Shown here piece by piece: positions 17,796 to 28,335 of a DNA stretch of 64,000 bases; positions within the stretch are counted from its first letter, which is position 1; each line of letters opens with the position of its first letter. Location: contig NZ_CP114588.1 in NCBI RefSeq assembly GCF_027286325.1, forward strand, positions 496,001-560,000, read 5' to 3'. The stretch comes from Salinivibrio kushneri (GTDB lineage Bacteria; Pseudomonadota; Gammaproteobacteria; Enterobacterales; Vibrionaceae). The notes beneath the pieces are model-generated. The model searched no databases. It was not told where the DNA came from and saw only the letters and a list, made by a program, of their open reading frames with translations. Made by a program: the position numbers and the translations under genes.

Positions 17796-18162
17796 CCACC
17801 TGCATTGTCCGCGTTATGTCGTTGTCGGGCTGCTTTTACTCGGACTGGCGGTAGCATGGCTGTTGATGGTACATGTTTACCTTCCTCTGAGTGCTCGCGC
17901 TGTGCTCGTCATTGGGGTAACGCGAGAATTACGCTGTTTTTATTGGCACCTTGCCACCTATGAAGGCGTGTTTCGTTTTTCCTCCGAAGGCTGGGCCGTA
18001 TTGCCTCATGGCCAGTGTCGACAGCTGGCCTGCCTTTATGCCACACCTTGGTTACTCGTACTCACCACCCAACCTGATGCCCAGTACCTATATATCTGGC
18101 GTTGGGGCATACCAGATTATCACTTTCGTCTTATTTATCGTCACTGTTGTCGGCAAGGTTAG
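17764..18162 (+). CDS. ygfX: YgfX-like membrane protein
   Basis: A 132-residue protein in the ygfX (cptA) position behind sdhE. Two adjacent hydrophobic segments lie near residues 18-36 and 38-55, followed by a cytoplasmic part ending in a short basic tail. The only usable start is TTG at 17764, inside sdhE. Sequence identity to E. coli YgfX is low by eye, so naming rests on position, length and the two-helix layout. In E. coli YgfX was reported to affect FtsZ and MreB; whether that applies here is unknown. Confidence 0.75.
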   Translation: MLITEASYVHSHLHCPRYVVVGLLLLGLAVAWLLMVHVYLPLSARAVLVIGVTRELRCFYWHLATYEGVFRFSSEGWAVLPHGQCRQLACLYATPWLLVLTTQPDAQYLYIWRWGIPDYHFRLIYRHCCRQG

Positions 18163-18282
18163 GATAGCGTGTGACATATTTGTGACAAACCGATTGCGTT
18201 GCTTTACTTTTTGACGTTATCACCGATATTCAAAAGACACGGGTTAAAAACTCTTTCGCTCAGATAATGCTGTAGGGTCGCT

Positions 18283-20115
18283 ATGAATATTAAACAAAAA
18301 CTCTTGTCACTCACCGTGATGTCGGTGCTAGCACTGCTTGCGGTTGCCGCCGTTGCATGGAAAGCGGAAACGCGGCTACAAAAAATGCACACGCAGTTAA
18401 CGACGGTCTCTGATCTTGAAGTCATACTGCTTAACTTACGCCGCAATGAGAAAGACTTTCTCGCGCGCATGGACCCCAAGTACCTCTCCCGTTTTGATAA
18501 CAACGTTGATGCGTTCAATCAGCTGCTGAGTGATTTCCGCGCCCGCAGTGCTTCGCTGGGTCTGCAAACAGCGACCATTGATAAAGTGAAGAGTGCGATG
18601 AAAGGGTATGCCAATGGCTTTCGCGACCTGAGTAAGGGCTACCAAACATTGGGGTTAACTCCTGAGCAGGGGATCCGCGGACAGATGCAAAACGCGAGCA
18701 ACAAAATGGTAGCGGCAAGCAAAAATGACATTGTGCTTGAGAGTAGCGCCCGCTTATTAGCCGCAGATGCCAAACTGTTTGTACAAAGCAGCAACCTTGA
18801 CTACATCGACGAATACCAGAGTCAAATGCAAGAGCTCGAAGATTACCTTCGTGGTGACTTGCTGGCTTTGTTTCAAGCGCATCAGGCGCAAGTGGACAAG
18901 ATTGTCGCCCAGAAAAAGACATTAGGGTTAGCGGCAGATAAAGGCCTACTGGGGCAAATTCGTGGCAAAACGCACCAAGTGGAAGAGATGTTTGATGTGT
19001 TAAGTCAAGAATATGAGCAGGCCGTTGAGCAAGCTTTGCGCCAGACAGTGACGTTTACCGGCTCAGTGGTAGTGATCCTTGCATTGATGATGACAGTGAT
19101 TTCCTTGTGGATGAACCGTGGCATTCAACAACGTATTTATCGATTTAGTGAGCAAATGGCTGCCATCACGCAGCAGCGCGATCTGACCTTACGCGCGGAT
19201 GAAGATGGGCGCGATGAGATCTCATTGATGGCCAAAGACGTCAACCAAATGCTCACCAGTGTGCAACAAATGGTGGTCGACGTAAGCCGTGCGGTGCAAG
19301 CGCTGAATCAAAGTGCAGAGCAGGTGGAATCTCGCACCGAGGAAACAGGCGCTGCCATGGCCACCCAATTAGATGAAACCACTCATGCGGCGACAGCGAT
19401 GAATGAAATGGAAAGCACCATTCGTGATATCGCGGGCAACACGGATCAAGCAGCAGATAATGCGCGCACCAGCTTAAGCCGTGCGGAGAACGGGCAAAAA
19501 GTGGTCGATGATACCAAAGCGATGATCATGACACTGGCAGAAACCCTCAGTAACACCAGTAATGAGGTGCTTGAGCTGAGTAAGCTGTCTGAGACCATTG
19601 GCTCGGTGCTGGATGTGATTAAAGATATCTCCGAGCAAACCAACTTGCTGGCGCTTAACGCGGCGATTGAAGCGGCGCGGGCCGGCGAGCAAGGGCGTGG
19701 CTTTGCGGTGGTCGCTGATGAAGTGCGACAGCTGGCGACCCGTACTCGCGAATCGACCGATGAAATTTCTGGCATTATCACCTCGTTGCAAGAGCAAACC
19801 CAGTCGGTGTCCGAACGCATGGAGCAAAGCCGAGAAGATGGTGAAACATCCGTGGGTAAGGTAGAGGCGGCTTCGCAAGAGCTGTCGCAAATCATGGAAG
19901 ATATGCAGAATATCATGGATATGAGCACCCACATTGCTACCGCAATAGAGCAGCAGAGCTCGGTGGCGAAGGAAGTCAATCAGAACGTGCACAACATTCA
20001 AGATATCGCGCAAAACAGCACGGAACGAGCGAACCAAAATCGCGAAGCGGCACACAAGGTGGCTGAAGAAGCGGCGCACCTTGAGCGTGCGGTGAGAGAG
20101 TTTAAAAGCGAATAA
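18283..20115 (+). CDS. Methyl-accepting chemotaxis protein with HBM-type sensor domain
   Basis: A 610-residue chemoreceptor. Membrane helix 1 is at about 8-27 and helix 2 at about 257-277. Between them is a long helical periplasmic domain with the marks of the helical bimodular (HBM) fold: [11 protein letters not shown] at about 52-62 and [15 protein letters not shown] at about 124-138. HBM sensors bind organic acids or other small ligands; the ligand here is unknown. A HAMP domain (about 278-330) and the conserved signalling hairpin (about 448-488, [20 protein letters not shown]) follow. It is a single gene with its own terminator and no chemotaxis genes nearby. Confidence 0.95.
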   Translation: MNIKQKLLSLTVMSVLALLAVAAVAWKAETRLQKMHTQLTTVSDLEVILLNLRRNEKDFLARMDPKYLSRFDNNVDAFNQLLSDFRARSASLGLQTATIDKVKSAMKGYANGFRDLSKGYQTLGLTPEQGIRGQMQNASNKMVAASKNDIVLESSARLLAADAKLFVQSSNLDYIDEYQSQMQELEDYLRGDLLALFQAHQAQVDKIVAQKKTLGLAADKGLLGQIRGKTHQVEEMFDVLSQEYEQAVEQALRQTVTFTGSVVVILALMMTVISLWMNRGIQQRIYRFSEQMAAITQQRDLTLRADEDGRDEISLMAKDVNQMLTSVQQMVVDVSRAVQALNQSAEQVESRTEETGAAMATQLDETTHAATAMNEMESTIRDIAGNTDQAADNARTSLSRAENGQKVVDDTKAMIMTLAETLSNTSNEVLELSKLSETIGSVLDVIKDISEQTNLLALNAAIEAARAGEQGRGFAVVADEVRQLATRTRESTDEISGIITSLQEQTQSVSERMEQSREDGETSVGKVEAASQELSQIMEDMQNIMDMSTHIATAIEQQSSVAKEVNQNVHNIQDIAQNSTERANQNREAAHKVAEEAAHLERAVREFKSE

Positions 20116-20135
20116 GCGCGATAATGTCCAGTAAA

Positions 20136-20161
20136 AAGGCCAGCCTTATGAGGCTGGCCTT
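20136..20161. terminator. Terminator between the chemoreceptor gene and nadB
   Basis: AAGGCCAGCCT / TATG / AGGCTGGCCTT, an 11-bp stem between converging genes, with A residues on the left and TTCTTC on the right. Probably bidirectional. Confidence 0.8.
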
Positions 20162-20195
20162 CTTCATTCAGGGCCGAAGGAGTAGTCAAAACCCG

Positions 20196-21812
20196 CTAAC
20201 AGGGCTGATCCGGGGTTAATATGGTAGGGCCGGATTGCTCGTTAGGCTCTGGGTAATCAATGGTGTAGTGCAGCCCACGACTTTCTTTTCGTTGCATCGC
20301 GCAGCGAACCATTAACTCCGCCACTTGTAGCAAGTTACGTAATTCCAATAGGTTATTTGAGACCCGGAAATTGGCGTAGTATTCGTGTGTTTCTTGCTTA
20401 AGTAATTCGATGCGGCGCAACGCGCGTTCTAACCGTTTGGTCGAACGGACAATGCCCATGTAATCCCACATAAAAAGACGTAACTCATGCCAGTTATGCT
20501 GGATCACCACTTCTTCATCGGAACAAATCACCTGGCTTTCATCCCATGGCGGCAGGGCAGTATGAGGCTCGATATGATCTGAGTGCGCTTGAATATGTTC
20601 CGCAGCTGACCATGCATACACCACGCACTCCAGCAGCGAGTTAGATGCCATACGGTTGGCGCCATGTAAGCCGGTGTAGCTCACTTCCCCAATCGCGTAT
20701 AAGCCGGGTAAGTCTGTGGTGCCGTTTTTATCCACCATCACGCCACCGCACGTGTAGTGGGCGGCAGGGACAATAGGGATCGCTTCTTTGGTCAGATCGA
20801 TGCCGTATTGCTTGAGCTTTTCGTAGATGGTTGGAAAATGTTTGATCACAAACTCTGGATCTTTGTGGCTGATGTCGAGATACATACAGTCAGCGCCAAG
20901 GCGCTTCATCTCGTAGTCAATCGCGCGGGCCACCACATCACGAGGGGCAAGCTCGCCACGTGAGTCGAAGTCTGACATAAACCGCGAGCCATCTGGGCGT
21001 TTAAGGTGCGCGCCTTCACCGCGCAACGCTTCAGTGAGCAAAAAGTTGCGCGCATCAGGGTGATAGAGGCAAGTTGGGTGAAACTGGTTAAATTCCAGGT
21101 TGGCGACGCGACAGCCTGCTCGCCATGCCATGGCGATGCCATCACCGGATGATACATCTGGATTGGACGTATATTGGTACACTTTGGATGCGCCGCCTGT
21201 CGCAAGCACCACATAGTTAGTGCGCACAGTTTCAACCACTTCTTGGTTTCGGTTCCAGATGTAAGCCCCAAGCACGTGGTTAGCGCCACCTAAGCCAACT
21301 TTTTTACGGGTGATAATATCTAGCGCATTGTGCCGTTCGAGCAAGGTGATATTTGGGTGCTGACGGACATTGTCTTGCAGAGAGTTTTGCACGGCCATGC
21401 CTGTGGCATCTGCAGTATGCAAAATGCGTCGGTGACTATGACCACCCTCTCGGGTGAGGTGATAACGTGGGGTGTCATCATCGCTGTCTTCTTGATCGAA
21501 CGGGACACCGCCATCGATTAACCATTGCACACAATCTTTCGCGTTGCGGGCAATAAAATCGACCACGTTTGTATCACAGATACCTGCGCCGGCAATTTGG
21601 GTATCTTCGACATGAGACTCGACCGAGTCTTGCTCGTCAAACACCGCGGCAATACCGCCCTGTGCGTAAAGCGTTGCCCCTTCGCTGAGCGGGCCTTTGC
21701 TTAATACAATCACCTTGTGGGTTGGCGCTAAGCGAAGCGCCAATGATAAGCCAGCGGCACCACTGCCGATGACTAACACGTCACATTGATGTTCTTGGGT
21801 TGTGGTCGTCAT
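20196..21812 (-). CDS. nadB: L-aspartate oxidase
   Basis: FAD enzyme that oxidises aspartate to iminoaspartate, the first step of NAD synthesis. I start at [10 protein letters not shown] (ATG at 21812, GAGGATTAGGGATC before it), giving 538 residues, close to the E. coli enzyme; the frame is open 83 codons further upstream, over the rpoE promoter region, and that part is not family-like. FAD motif [15 protein letters not shown] at about 11-25, [16 protein letters not shown] at about 205, and [12 protein letters not shown] motif near 370 are visible. Divergent from rpoE, as in E. coli. Confidence 0.97.
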   Translation of the reverse strand: MTTTTQEHQCDVLVIGSGAAGLSLALRLAPTHKVIVLSKGPLSEGATLYAQGGIAAVFDEQDSVESHVEDTQIAGAGICDTNVVDFIARNAKDCVQWLIDGGVPFDQEDSDDDTPRYHLTREGGHSHRRILHTADATGMAVQNSLQDNVRQHPNITLLERHNALDIITRKKVGLGGANHVLGAYIWNRNQEVVETVRTNYVVLATGGASKVYQYTSNPDVSSGDGIAMAWRAGCRVANLEFNQFHPTCLYHPDARNFLLTEALRGEGAHLKRPDGSRFMSDFDSRGELAPRDVVARAIDYEMKRLGADCMYLDISHKDPEFVIKHFPTIYEKLKQYGIDLTKEAIPIVPAAHYTCGGVMVDKNGTTDLPGLYAIGEVSYTGLHGANRMASNSLLECVVYAWSAAEHIQAHSDHIEPHTALPPWDESQVICSDEEVVIQHNWHELRLFMWDYMGIVRSTKRLERALRRIELLKQETHEYYANFRVSNNLLELRNLLQVAELMVRCAMQRKESRGLHYTIDYPEPNEQSGPTILTPDQPC

Positions 21813-22144
21813 GATCCCTAATCCTCTTTCTGCGCCCCCAATGTTACACCAATTTGACGCTGCCGCGCGCGGTAAGATCAAATCCAAGTCGGCTTGGGTG
21901 AAAGTTTGCAACCATGGTACGGTTCGGGCGACAATGCCCCCAGCCAAAGACGTTCCCTTTGGCCATTCCGTCACAGTAATGTGATTTAACACATAATAAA
22001 ACCAACATGGTGAGGAACTTTTCGCCGAGCAGGCTATCGAAACGTGTGCGAAAGCTCGCAAGCGGGTTTAACCGCGCTCTGACAACGTCGGGCCTAGAAT
22101 TTCGATAATCGGGCGGAAAGATCAACCAAGGAGTAAACGCTCGA
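21813..22144. other. Divergent nadB / rpoE intergenic region
   Basis: About 330 bp between the two starts. It holds the sigma-E promoter of rpoE (22014-22041). The reading frame of nadB happens to stay open through part of it. No other gene or RNA was recognised. Confidence 0.6.
22014..22041 (+). promoter_or_regulatory. Sigma-E autoregulatory promoter of rpoE
   Basis: GGAACTT at 22014-22020, exactly 16 bp, then TCGAA at 22037-22041. This matches the sigma-E consensus (-35 GGAACTT, 16 bp spacer, -10 TCtGA or TCAAA) with a perfect -35. It is about 105 bp before the rpoE start, the place where E. coli rpoE has its self-activated promoter. Confidence 0.85.
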
Positions 22145-22726
22145 ATGGGCGAGCAGCTAACCGACCAGGTTCTAATAGAACGTGTACAGAATGGTGACAA
22201 GCAAGCTTTCAATCTGTTAGTCGTCAAATATCAGAATAAGGTATGTAACCTTATCGCCCGCTATGTAGGCACACACAGCGGTGATATTCCGGATATTGCG
22301 CAAGAGGCGTTTATTAAAGCCTATCGTGCACTGCCGGGGTTTCGTGGCGAAAGTGCGTTTTATACTTGGCTGTATCGCATTGCAGTGAATACCGCGAAGA
22401 ACCATTTGGTGGCGCAAGGACGACGACCGCCAGGCAGTGATATTGATGCCGACGAAGCAGAAAATTACGAAAGTGGGGGTTCTTTAAAAGAAATATCGAA
22501 CCCTGAAAACTTGATGTTGTCAGATGAATTGAGACAGGTGGTGTTTTCGACGATAGAAACACTGCCCGACGACTTAAGAACCGCAATTACCTTACGTGAG
22601 CTCGATGGGCTCAGCTATGAGGAAATTGCACAGGTAATGGATTGTCCAGTCGGTACGGTGCGGTCGCGTATTTTCCGAGCGCGTGAAGCGGTTGAAAAAC
22701 GCATCCGACCACTGATGAAACGGTAA
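22145..22726 (+). CDS. rpoE: RNA polymerase sigma factor RpoE
   Basis: Extracytoplasmic stress sigma factor that responds to misfolded outer-membrane proteins. The 193-residue protein has region 2 (about 20-95; DIAQEAFIKAYRALPGFRGE) and region 4 (about 130-187; LSYEEIAQVMDCPVGTVRSR). It is the first gene of rpoE-rseABC and is preceded by its own sigma-E promoter, so it is self-activating. Activity is held down by RseA at the membrane. Confidence 0.98.
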   Translation: MGEQLTDQVLIERVQNGDKQAFNLLVVKYQNKVCNLIARYVGTHSGDIPDIAQEAFIKAYRALPGFRGESAFYTWLYRIAVNTAKNHLVAQGRRPPGSDIDADEAENYESGGSLKEISNPENLMLSDELRQVVFSTIETLPDDLRTAITLRELDGLSYEEIAQVMDCPVGTVRSRIFRAREAVEKRIRPLMKR

Positions 22727-22758
22727 CGAGTTTTACTGGCTGCATGACGGTGACTTGA

Positions 22759-23391
22759 ATGACGGATAGAGAAAAAATTTCAGCGTTGTTGGATGGCGAA
22801 TTAGTGGATACCTCAGTGATCCACGACATTGAGCGAGATGATAACGCACAACAGACTTGGAGTGATTTTAGCACCATTCGCGATGTGATGCGTGGTGATG
22901 CTCCTAGCTCGTTGCAATGGAACATTGCCGATTCTGTGGCGTCCGCGCTGGAAGCAGAACCTGCTTATCATGGTGATCACCTTGATAGTAATGTGCTACC
23001 GATGCACGAGGCGCAACCGCGTCCGGAAAAAGCGCGTCGTCACTTACCAGGGTGGCTGCAACAGCTGACGCAAGTAAGCGTCGCTGCCTGTGTCTCGCTG
23101 GCAGTGATTGTCGGTGTGCAGCAGTATAACCAGTCTGAATCGAGCTCGCCGGTGGCCAGTACCCAAACCCAACCACCAGTACTCGAAACCATTCCTTTTG
23201 CCGGTGCTGCTGAACCCGTGAGTTTGAGCCGTAATGATTTGCGTGCCACGCCCTCGGAGGCAGAACTGATGGAGCAGCGTCGTCGCGTCAATGCAATGCT
23301 CAAAGACTATGAATTGCAGCTGCGCTTGAATAAGGATAGGCTGTCTGATCATCAGACTATGGCACCGTCGACAAGCAGTAATAAACAATGA
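22759..23391 (+). CDS. rseA: Anti-sigma-E factor RseA
   Basis: Single-pass inner-membrane protein that binds sigma-E through its N-terminal cytoplasmic domain (about 1-70, MTDREKISALLDGELVDTSV) and is cut in turn by DegS and RseP under stress. One membrane helix at about 104-121 (VSVAACVSLAVIVGV) is followed by a periplasmic tail of about 90 residues that binds RseB. The stop overlaps the rseB start by 4 bp (ATGA). Confidence 0.96.
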   Translation: MTDREKISALLDGELVDTSVIHDIERDDNAQQTWSDFSTIRDVMRGDAPSSLQWNIADSVASALEAEPAYHGDHLDSNVLPMHEAQPRPEKARRHLPGWLQQLTQVSVAACVSLAVIVGVQQYNQSESSSPVASTQTQPPVLETIPFAGAAEPVSLSRNDLRATPSEAELMEQRRRVNAMLKDYELQLRLNKDRLSDHQTMAPSTSSNKQ

Positions 23392-24371
23392 AAAAAATTC
23401 TGATCGGTGCGCTTGCGCTGGTCAGTTTGATGTCAGCGCAAGCCTCGGCCGAACCCTCTGCCGAGGCTTTGTTACATCAAATGGATACCGCAAGCGATAC
23501 CCTAGATTACGAAGTGTCCTACATCTTGGTAGGTAAAAACAGCCTCGAGCCGCTTCGCTTTCGTCATGCCCAAGTTGGGGAGCATGCCTACGGTCACCTC
23601 ATGTATCTTAGTGGCCCGCCTCGTGAAGTGATTCGTCGTGGCGGTGAGATCAGCTACTTTGAACCCGGTTACGACCCCTTCACCATTGCCAGTGATCATA
23701 TGGTGGCACCTTTGCCCACCCTGATTCAGGCCGATATCGATGTACTGGCTAACCACTATGACTTTGTATCGATGGGACATGCGCGTGAAGCGGGGATGGA
23801 TTGCCAAGTGGTGCGCATTACCCCGAAAGACGGGGAGCGCTATTCGTACGTACTATGGCTAGATGAGAACAGCAAGTTGCCTGTCAGGGCGGATTTGCTC
23901 GACCGTGACGGCGACCCACTAGAGCAATATCGCGCCTTGTCGTTAGTGGTTTCACCGCAAATCAGTGCCTCGATGCAAAAGCTGGCGGAGCTTAGCTTGC
24001 CGCCGGTACTGACCTTGCCTCAGGCGACGAAGCGATCAGCGCTTGACTGGAAGGTGACTGGGCTGCCTGATGGGTTTGAGCCAGTGTATAGCAATCGCCA
24101 CCGCTTAATGATGACCAAGCGAGCAGTCGAGAGTCAGATGTTTAGTGACGGTTTGTTCAGTTTTTCGGTGTATCTTGCCAAAGCCGATGATGTCTCGGTT
24201 CGCCAGCAAATTGTTCGTCAAGGTCGACGTACACTGCATAGCGTGACCAGTGGCAACGCAGAAATCACCGTTGTCGGCGATATTCCGCCTGAGACAGCCA
24301 AACGGGTGGCGGAGTCTGTTCGTATTACTGCTATGCCTGCGAGTCAGTCAAAACAGAAGGTCGAACCATGA
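23388..24371 (+). CDS. rseB: Sigma-E regulatory protein RseB
   Basis: Periplasmic protein that binds RseA and shields it from DegS until displaced by lipopolysaccharide. The 327-residue protein starts with a signal peptide (MKKILIGALALVSLMSAQASA, cut after about residue 21) and has the two-domain MucB/RseB layout: a lipid-binding-like large domain up to about 210 and a smaller C-terminal domain that contacts RseA. It overlaps both rseA and rseC by 4 bp. Confidence 0.96.
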   Translation: MKKILIGALALVSLMSAQASAEPSAEALLHQMDTASDTLDYEVSYILVGKNSLEPLRFRHAQVGEHAYGHLMYLSGPPREVIRRGGEISYFEPGYDPFTIASDHMVAPLPTLIQADIDVLANHYDFVSMGHAREAGMDCQVVRITPKDGERYSYVLWLDENSKLPVRADLLDRDGDPLEQYRALSLVVSPQISASMQKLAELSLPPVLTLPQATKRSALDWKVTGLPDGFEPVYSNRHRLMMTKRAVESQMFSDGLFSFSVYLAKADDVSVRQQIVRQGRRTLHSVTSGNAEITVVGDIPPETAKRVAESVRITAMPASQSKQKVEP

Positions 24372-24865
24372 TCAAAGCATTGGCAGAAGTCACCGGTTAC
24401 CAAGATGGTTGGTTGTCATTGGCCTGTCAGCAACAAACCAGTTGCGGCAGCTGCCAGTCACAAAGCCAATGCGGTACTGGTATTGTGTCCAAAGCGCTTC
24501 CTGGTAAGGTTAAACATCTTAAAGTACGTGCCCCAAAACCCTTACCGGCCGGGACCTTAGTTGAAATCGGCTTGGGGGAGGCGACGTTATTACGTTCCGC
24601 CTTATTGGTCTACATGGTGCCTTTGGTGATGATGCTAACAGGGGCACTGCTCGGGCAATTTTTATTCGCCACGCTTGCCGGCAGCGGTGAGGGTGGCGTC
24701 ATCGCGCTCAGCCTGGGGCTGGGGGCGGTTGGCGTGGGCCTTGCACGTTACCTCGCTCCGCGCATCGGTACCCAAGATCAGCAGCAGCCCCAACTGTTAC
24801 GCGTGATGGGGGAGCCGGTCTCAGATTTGTCAGTCATAAATACCACACAGCAGGATAGCGACTAG
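24368..24865 (+). CDS. rseC: SoxR-reducing system / sigma-E regulator RseC
   Basis: Inner-membrane protein of the RseC/MucC family, linked to SoxR reduction and to Rnf-type electron transfer. The 165-residue protein has an N-terminal cytoplasmic part with the four-cysteine cluster CQQQTSCGSCQSQSQC (about 20-35), which is probably a metal or redox site, and two membrane helices (about 76-97 and 105-125). Last gene of the rpoE operon; lepA follows 78 bp later. Confidence 0.94.
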   Translation: MIKALAEVTGYQDGWLSLACQQQTSCGSCQSQSQCGTGIVSKALPGKVKHLKVRAPKPLPAGTLVEIGLGEATLLRSALLVYMVPLVMMLTGALLGQFLFATLAGSGEGGVIALSLGLGAVGVGLARYLAPRIGTQDQQQPQLLRVMGEPVSDLSVINTTQQDSD

Positions 24866-24943
24866 CCACTATTTTCGGTAGAATCCCGCTCACTTGATCT
24901 TAGGATCCCATTCTTATTGATAACGAGTAAGTCACACCAACAC

Positions 24944-26740
24944 ATGAAGCATATTCGTAACTTTTCGATCATCGCCCATATTGACCACGGTAAGTCGACG
25001 CTTTCTGACCGACTGATTCAAGTATGTGGCGGCCTAACTGACCGGGAAATGGCAGATCAAGTTCTTGATTCAATGGATCTGGAACGTGAACGCGGTATCA
25101 CCATCAAAGCACAAAGTGTGACACTGAACTACAAAGCCAAAGACGGCGATGTGTATCAGCTCAACTTCATCGATACGCCAGGGCACGTTGACTTCTCGTA
25201 TGAGGTGTCACGCTCGCTCAAGGCGTGTGAAGGTGCTTTGCTGGTGGTCGATGCAGGACAAGGGGTTGAAGCACAGACGCTGGCCAACTGCTACACCGCC
25301 ATTGATATGGACCTAGAAGTAGTGCCTGTTCTGAATAAAATTGACTTGCCGGCTGCTGATCCTGATCGCGTGGCGCAAGAAATTGAGGACATTGTCGGTA
25401 TTGAGGCCATTGACGCCACCCGCTGCTCGGCGAAAACCGGCATCGGCGTTGATGATGTCCTTGAAGATATTGTACGCCAGATCCCGCCACCTGAAGGCGA
25501 TCCTGAGGCGCCAACCCAAGCACTGATTATCGACTCTTGGTTTGATAAATACCTCGGCGTGGTGTCTTTGGTGCGCATCCGTGAAGGCTCGCTGAAAAAA
25601 GGCGACAAAGTGAAAATCATGAGCACGGGCCAGGAATGGAACGTGGACAGCATTGGCATCTTCACGCCTAAGCGTAAAGAGCTTAATGGCCTGCAAACCG
25701 GTGAAGTTGGCTGGGTGATCTGTGGGATCAAAGATATCCTCGGCGCACCAGTGGGCGATACCATCACCCATGCTAAAAATGGCTGTGAAAAACGCATTGA
25801 AGGTTTCCAGCAAGTGAAGCCGCAAGTATATGCAGGGCTTTTCCCAATTTCATCGGATGATTACGAAAGCTTCCGTGATGCCTTGGATAAGCTGAGCCTC
25901 AACGATGCTTCTTTGTTCTTTGAGCCGGAAAGCTCGGCGGCACTGGGCTTTGGTTTCCGTTGTGGTTTCCTTGGCATGCTGCACATGGAAATCATCCAAG
26001 AGCGGTTGGAGCGCGAGTATAACCTCGATCTTATCACCACGGCTCCGACTGTGGTGTACGAGGTGACTCAAAATGATGGCGAGGTCATTTACGTCGACAG
26101 CCCATCCAAACTGCCACCTATCAATGATATAGAAACCATTGGTGAACCGATCTCGCGCTGTAATATTTTGGTGCCGAGTGAATTTGTCGGTAACGTCATT
26201 TCACTGTGTGTCGAAAAGCGTGGTGTGCAGGTCGATATGGTCTATCACGGCAACCAAGTGGCGCTGACCTATGACATTCCGATGGCTGAAGTGGTCCTCG
26301 ACTTCTTTGACCGGATTAAATCGACCTCACGTGGTTACGCATCGTTAGATTATAACTTCGAGCGCTATGAAGTGTCTGATATGGTGCGAGTGGATATCCT
26401 CCTAAACGGTGAACGCGTCGATGCGTTGGCGATCATCACTCACCGTGCTCACGCCCAGCCGCGTGGTCGCGAGTTGGTGGAAAAAATGAAAGAGTTTATT
26501 CCTCGCCAACAGTTCGATATTGCTATCCAAGCCTCGATTGGCAACCATATTATTGCCCGTTCGACGGTGAAACAGCTACGCAAAAACGTGACCGCGAAGT
26601 GTTACGGTGGTGACGTGAGCCGTAAGAAGAAACTTCTGCAAAAGCAAAAAGAAGGTAAAAAGCGAATGAAGCAGGTCGGTAATGTCGAACTGCCGCAAGA
26701 AGCCTTTTTGGCCATTTTGCACGTGGGCAAAGATAAATAA
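24944..26740 (+). CDS. lepA: Elongation factor 4 (LepA)
   Basis: Ribosomal translocase-like GTPase that can back-translocate ribosomes and helps initiation and 30S biogenesis. I start at [10 protein letters not shown] (ATG 24944), giving 598 residues; a TTG 27 bases upstream is in frame but not family-like. G1 motif [10 protein letters not shown]3 DTPGHVDF and G4 NKIDLPAAD are clear, as is the LepA C-terminal domain ending [17 protein letters not shown]. Followed by lepB after 14 bp, an operon order seen throughout gammaproteobacteria. Confidence 0.98.
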   Translation: MKHIRNFSIIAHIDHGKSTLSDRLIQVCGGLTDREMADQVLDSMDLERERGITIKAQSVTLNYKAKDGDVYQLNFIDTPGHVDFSYEVSRSLKACEGALLVVDAGQGVEAQTLANCYTAIDMDLEVVPVLNKIDLPAADPDRVAQEIEDIVGIEAIDATRCSAKTGIGVDDVLEDIVRQIPPPEGDPEAPTQALIIDSWFDKYLGVVSLVRIREGSLKKGDKVKIMSTGQEWNVDSIGIFTPKRKELNGLQTGEVGWVICGIKDILGAPVGDTITHAKNGCEKRIEGFQQVKPQVYAGLFPISSDDYESFRDALDKLSLNDASLFFEPESSAALGFGFRCGFLGMLHMEIIQERLEREYNLDLITTAPTVVYEVTQNDGEVIYVDSPSKLPPINDIETIGEPISRCNILVPSEFVGNVISLCVEKRGVQVDMVYHGNQVALTYDIPMAEVVLDFFDRIKSTSRGYASLDYNFERYEVSDMVRVDILLNGERVDALAIITHRAHAQPRGRELVEKMKEFIPRQQFDIAIQASIGNHIIARSTVKQLRKNVTAKCYGGDVSRKKKLLQKQKEGKKRMKQVGNVELPQEAFLAILHVGKDK

Positions 26741-26754
26741 CGACGGATTCCATT

Positions 26755-27651
26755 ATGGCCAATACGTTTTCTTTGATTTTAGTGCTGGTGACCTTGGTCA
26801 CCGGCATTGTTTGGGCGTTAGATAAATACCGTTGGGCACCGCGCCGCCGCCAAGCGGCAGGGGAAACCCTCAAGGTGTCAGCGCGTGAACTGGATGCCGA
26901 GCAAGTGGCAAAAGTGGCGCCTCAACCGAGTTGGGTTGAAAATATGGCGTCTATTTTTCCAGTGATCGCGGTGGTACTGGTACTGCGCTCGTTTATTTAT
27001 GAGCCGTTTCAAATTCCATCTGGGTCGATGATGCCCACCTTACTGGTAGGGGATTTTATCTTGGTGGAAAAGTTTGCCTATGGCTTACGTGATCCGGCTT
27101 TTCATACTGAAATTGTCGAAACCGGCAAACCAGAGCGCGGTGATATTGTGGTGTTTAAATATCCGCCTCAACCCAATATCGATTACATTAAGCGCACGGT
27201 CGGGCTGCCCGGTGATACCGTGGTGTATGAAGACAAGCGCCTGTGTATTCAGCCGAAGGGTGAATCCCAGTGCCAGCCAGTGCCGATTGATGACATCCAG
27301 CCAAGCGAGTTTGTTCAAGCGGGTATTAACTTGGTACAAGCGCAGGAGCAACTGGGTGAACAACCTCACCAGATCCTTGTCCACCCGAAAAAACGTGACC
27401 GCGTGAGTGCATACCAGCCACGTCCAGGCGTCAACCGCTGGGTCGTGCCAGACGGGCACTATTTTATGATGGGTGACAACCGTGATAACAGCGCAGATAG
27501 CCGCTTTTGGGGCTTTGTCCCTGAGCGTAATCTAGTGGGTAAAGCCGTTGCTATCTGGGTCAGCTTTGAATTTGAGCGCCCCAGTGATAGCTGGCTACCG
27601 TCGTGGGTACCGACAGGCATTCGCTTTAACCGTATTGGTGGAATTGATTAA
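26755..27651 (+). CDS. lepB: Signal peptidase I
   Basis: Inner-membrane serine protease that removes signal peptides from secreted proteins. The 298-residue protein has two N-terminal membrane helices (about 4-21 and 64-82). The catalytic serine is at about residue 91 in IPSGSMMPTLLVGD and the lysine at about 146 in NIDYIKRTVGLPGD; box E reads MGDNRDNSADSRFWG. Located between lepA and rnc with short gaps. Confidence 0.98.
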   Translation: MANTFSLILVLVTLVTGIVWALDKYRWAPRRRQAAGETLKVSARELDAEQVAKVAPQPSWVENMASIFPVIAVVLVLRSFIYEPFQIPSGSMMPTLLVGDFILVEKFAYGLRDPAFHTEIVETGKPERGDIVVFKYPPQPNIDYIKRTVGLPGDTVVYEDKRLCIQPKGESQCQPVPIDDIQPSEFVQAGINLVQAQEQLGEQPHQILVHPKKRDRVSAYQPRPGVNRWVVPDGHYFMMGDNRDNSADSRFWGFVPERNLVGKAVAIWVSFEFERPSDSWLPSWVPTGIRFNRIGGID

Positions 27652-27660
27652 TTCTGGACT

Positions 27661-28335
27661 ATGATGACAAAACTAACAGATAAGTTGCAGCGTGATATCG
27701 GCTACCAATTTAGCAACGCTGCGTTACTCGAATTGGCGTTAACGCACCGCAGTGCCAATGGCACCCATAATGAGCGTCTCGAATTTCTGGGCGACTCGAT
27801 TTTGAGCTTTGTGATTGCCGAGGATCTTTACCACCGTTTTCCGAAAGTGGATGAAGGCGACATGAGCCGAATGCGTGCCACCTTGGTGCGTGGTAACACC
27901 TTGGCGGAGATCGGACGTGAGTTTTCTCTGGGCGAAGTGATGCGCCTTGGCCCAGGAGAACTTAAAAGTGGCGGGTTTCGTCGTGACTCGATTCTCGCTG
28001 ACGCCGTGGAAGCCTTGATTGGCGCGATCTTTTTGGACAGTGATATCAACCGAGTGCAGGAGATCATCCTGCAGTGGTATCAACACCGCCTCGAGACCAT
28101 TGAGCCTGGCGCGAGTCAAAAAGATCCGAAAACCCGATTGCAAGAACACCTGCAGGGTAAGCGCAAACCCTTGCCGTCCTATACGGTGATGAAAGTGCGT
28201 GGTGAGGCACACAACCAAGAATTTACCGTAGAGTGCCAAGTATCAGGACTGGAGTGTTCTGTGATAGGAAAAGGTAGCAGCCGTCGCAAGGCAGAGCAAG
28301 CGGCTGCAGAACTCGCATTACAGAAGTTAACATAA
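27661..28335 (+). CDS. rnc: Ribonuclease III
   Basis: Cuts double-stranded RNA, including the rRNA precursor. The 224-residue protein has the catalytic signature [12 protein letters not shown] (about 37-48), the second acidic cluster [11 protein letters not shown] (about 114-124), and a double-stranded RNA binding domain from about 154. Two ATGs are side by side at the start (27661 and 27664). The stop overlaps the era start by one base (TAATG), the classic rnc-era coupling. Confidence 0.98.
   Translation: MMTKLTDKLQRDIGYQFSNAALLELALTHRSANGTHNERLEFLGDSILSFVIAEDLYHRFPKVDEGDMSRMRATLVRGNTLAEIGREFSLGEVMRLGPGELKSGGFRRDSILADAVEALIGAIFLDSDINRVQEIILQWYQHRLETIEPGASQKDPKTRLQEHLQGKRKPLPSYTVMKVRGEAHNQEFTVECQVSGLECSVIGKGSSRRKAEQAAAELALQKLT

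Noticed and set aside
18197..18240. Flagellar sigma-28-like promoter before the chemoreceptor gene (ACCGATAT)
   Set aside because: The -10 is similar to GCCGATAA but no TAAA-type -35 is found at the required spacing.
19446..20079. Long open frames antisense to the chemoreceptor gene
   Set aside because: They mirror the regular codon pattern of the signalling domain and have no protein-family features.
21813..22061. 83-codon N-terminal extension of the nadB frame
   Set aside because: It runs across the sigma-E promoter of rpoE, has no family resemblance, and the ATG at 21812 has a good ribosome binding site.
25291..25825. Long open frames antisense to lepA
   Set aside because: Shadows of a strongly codon-biased gene; no ribosome binding site or family features.
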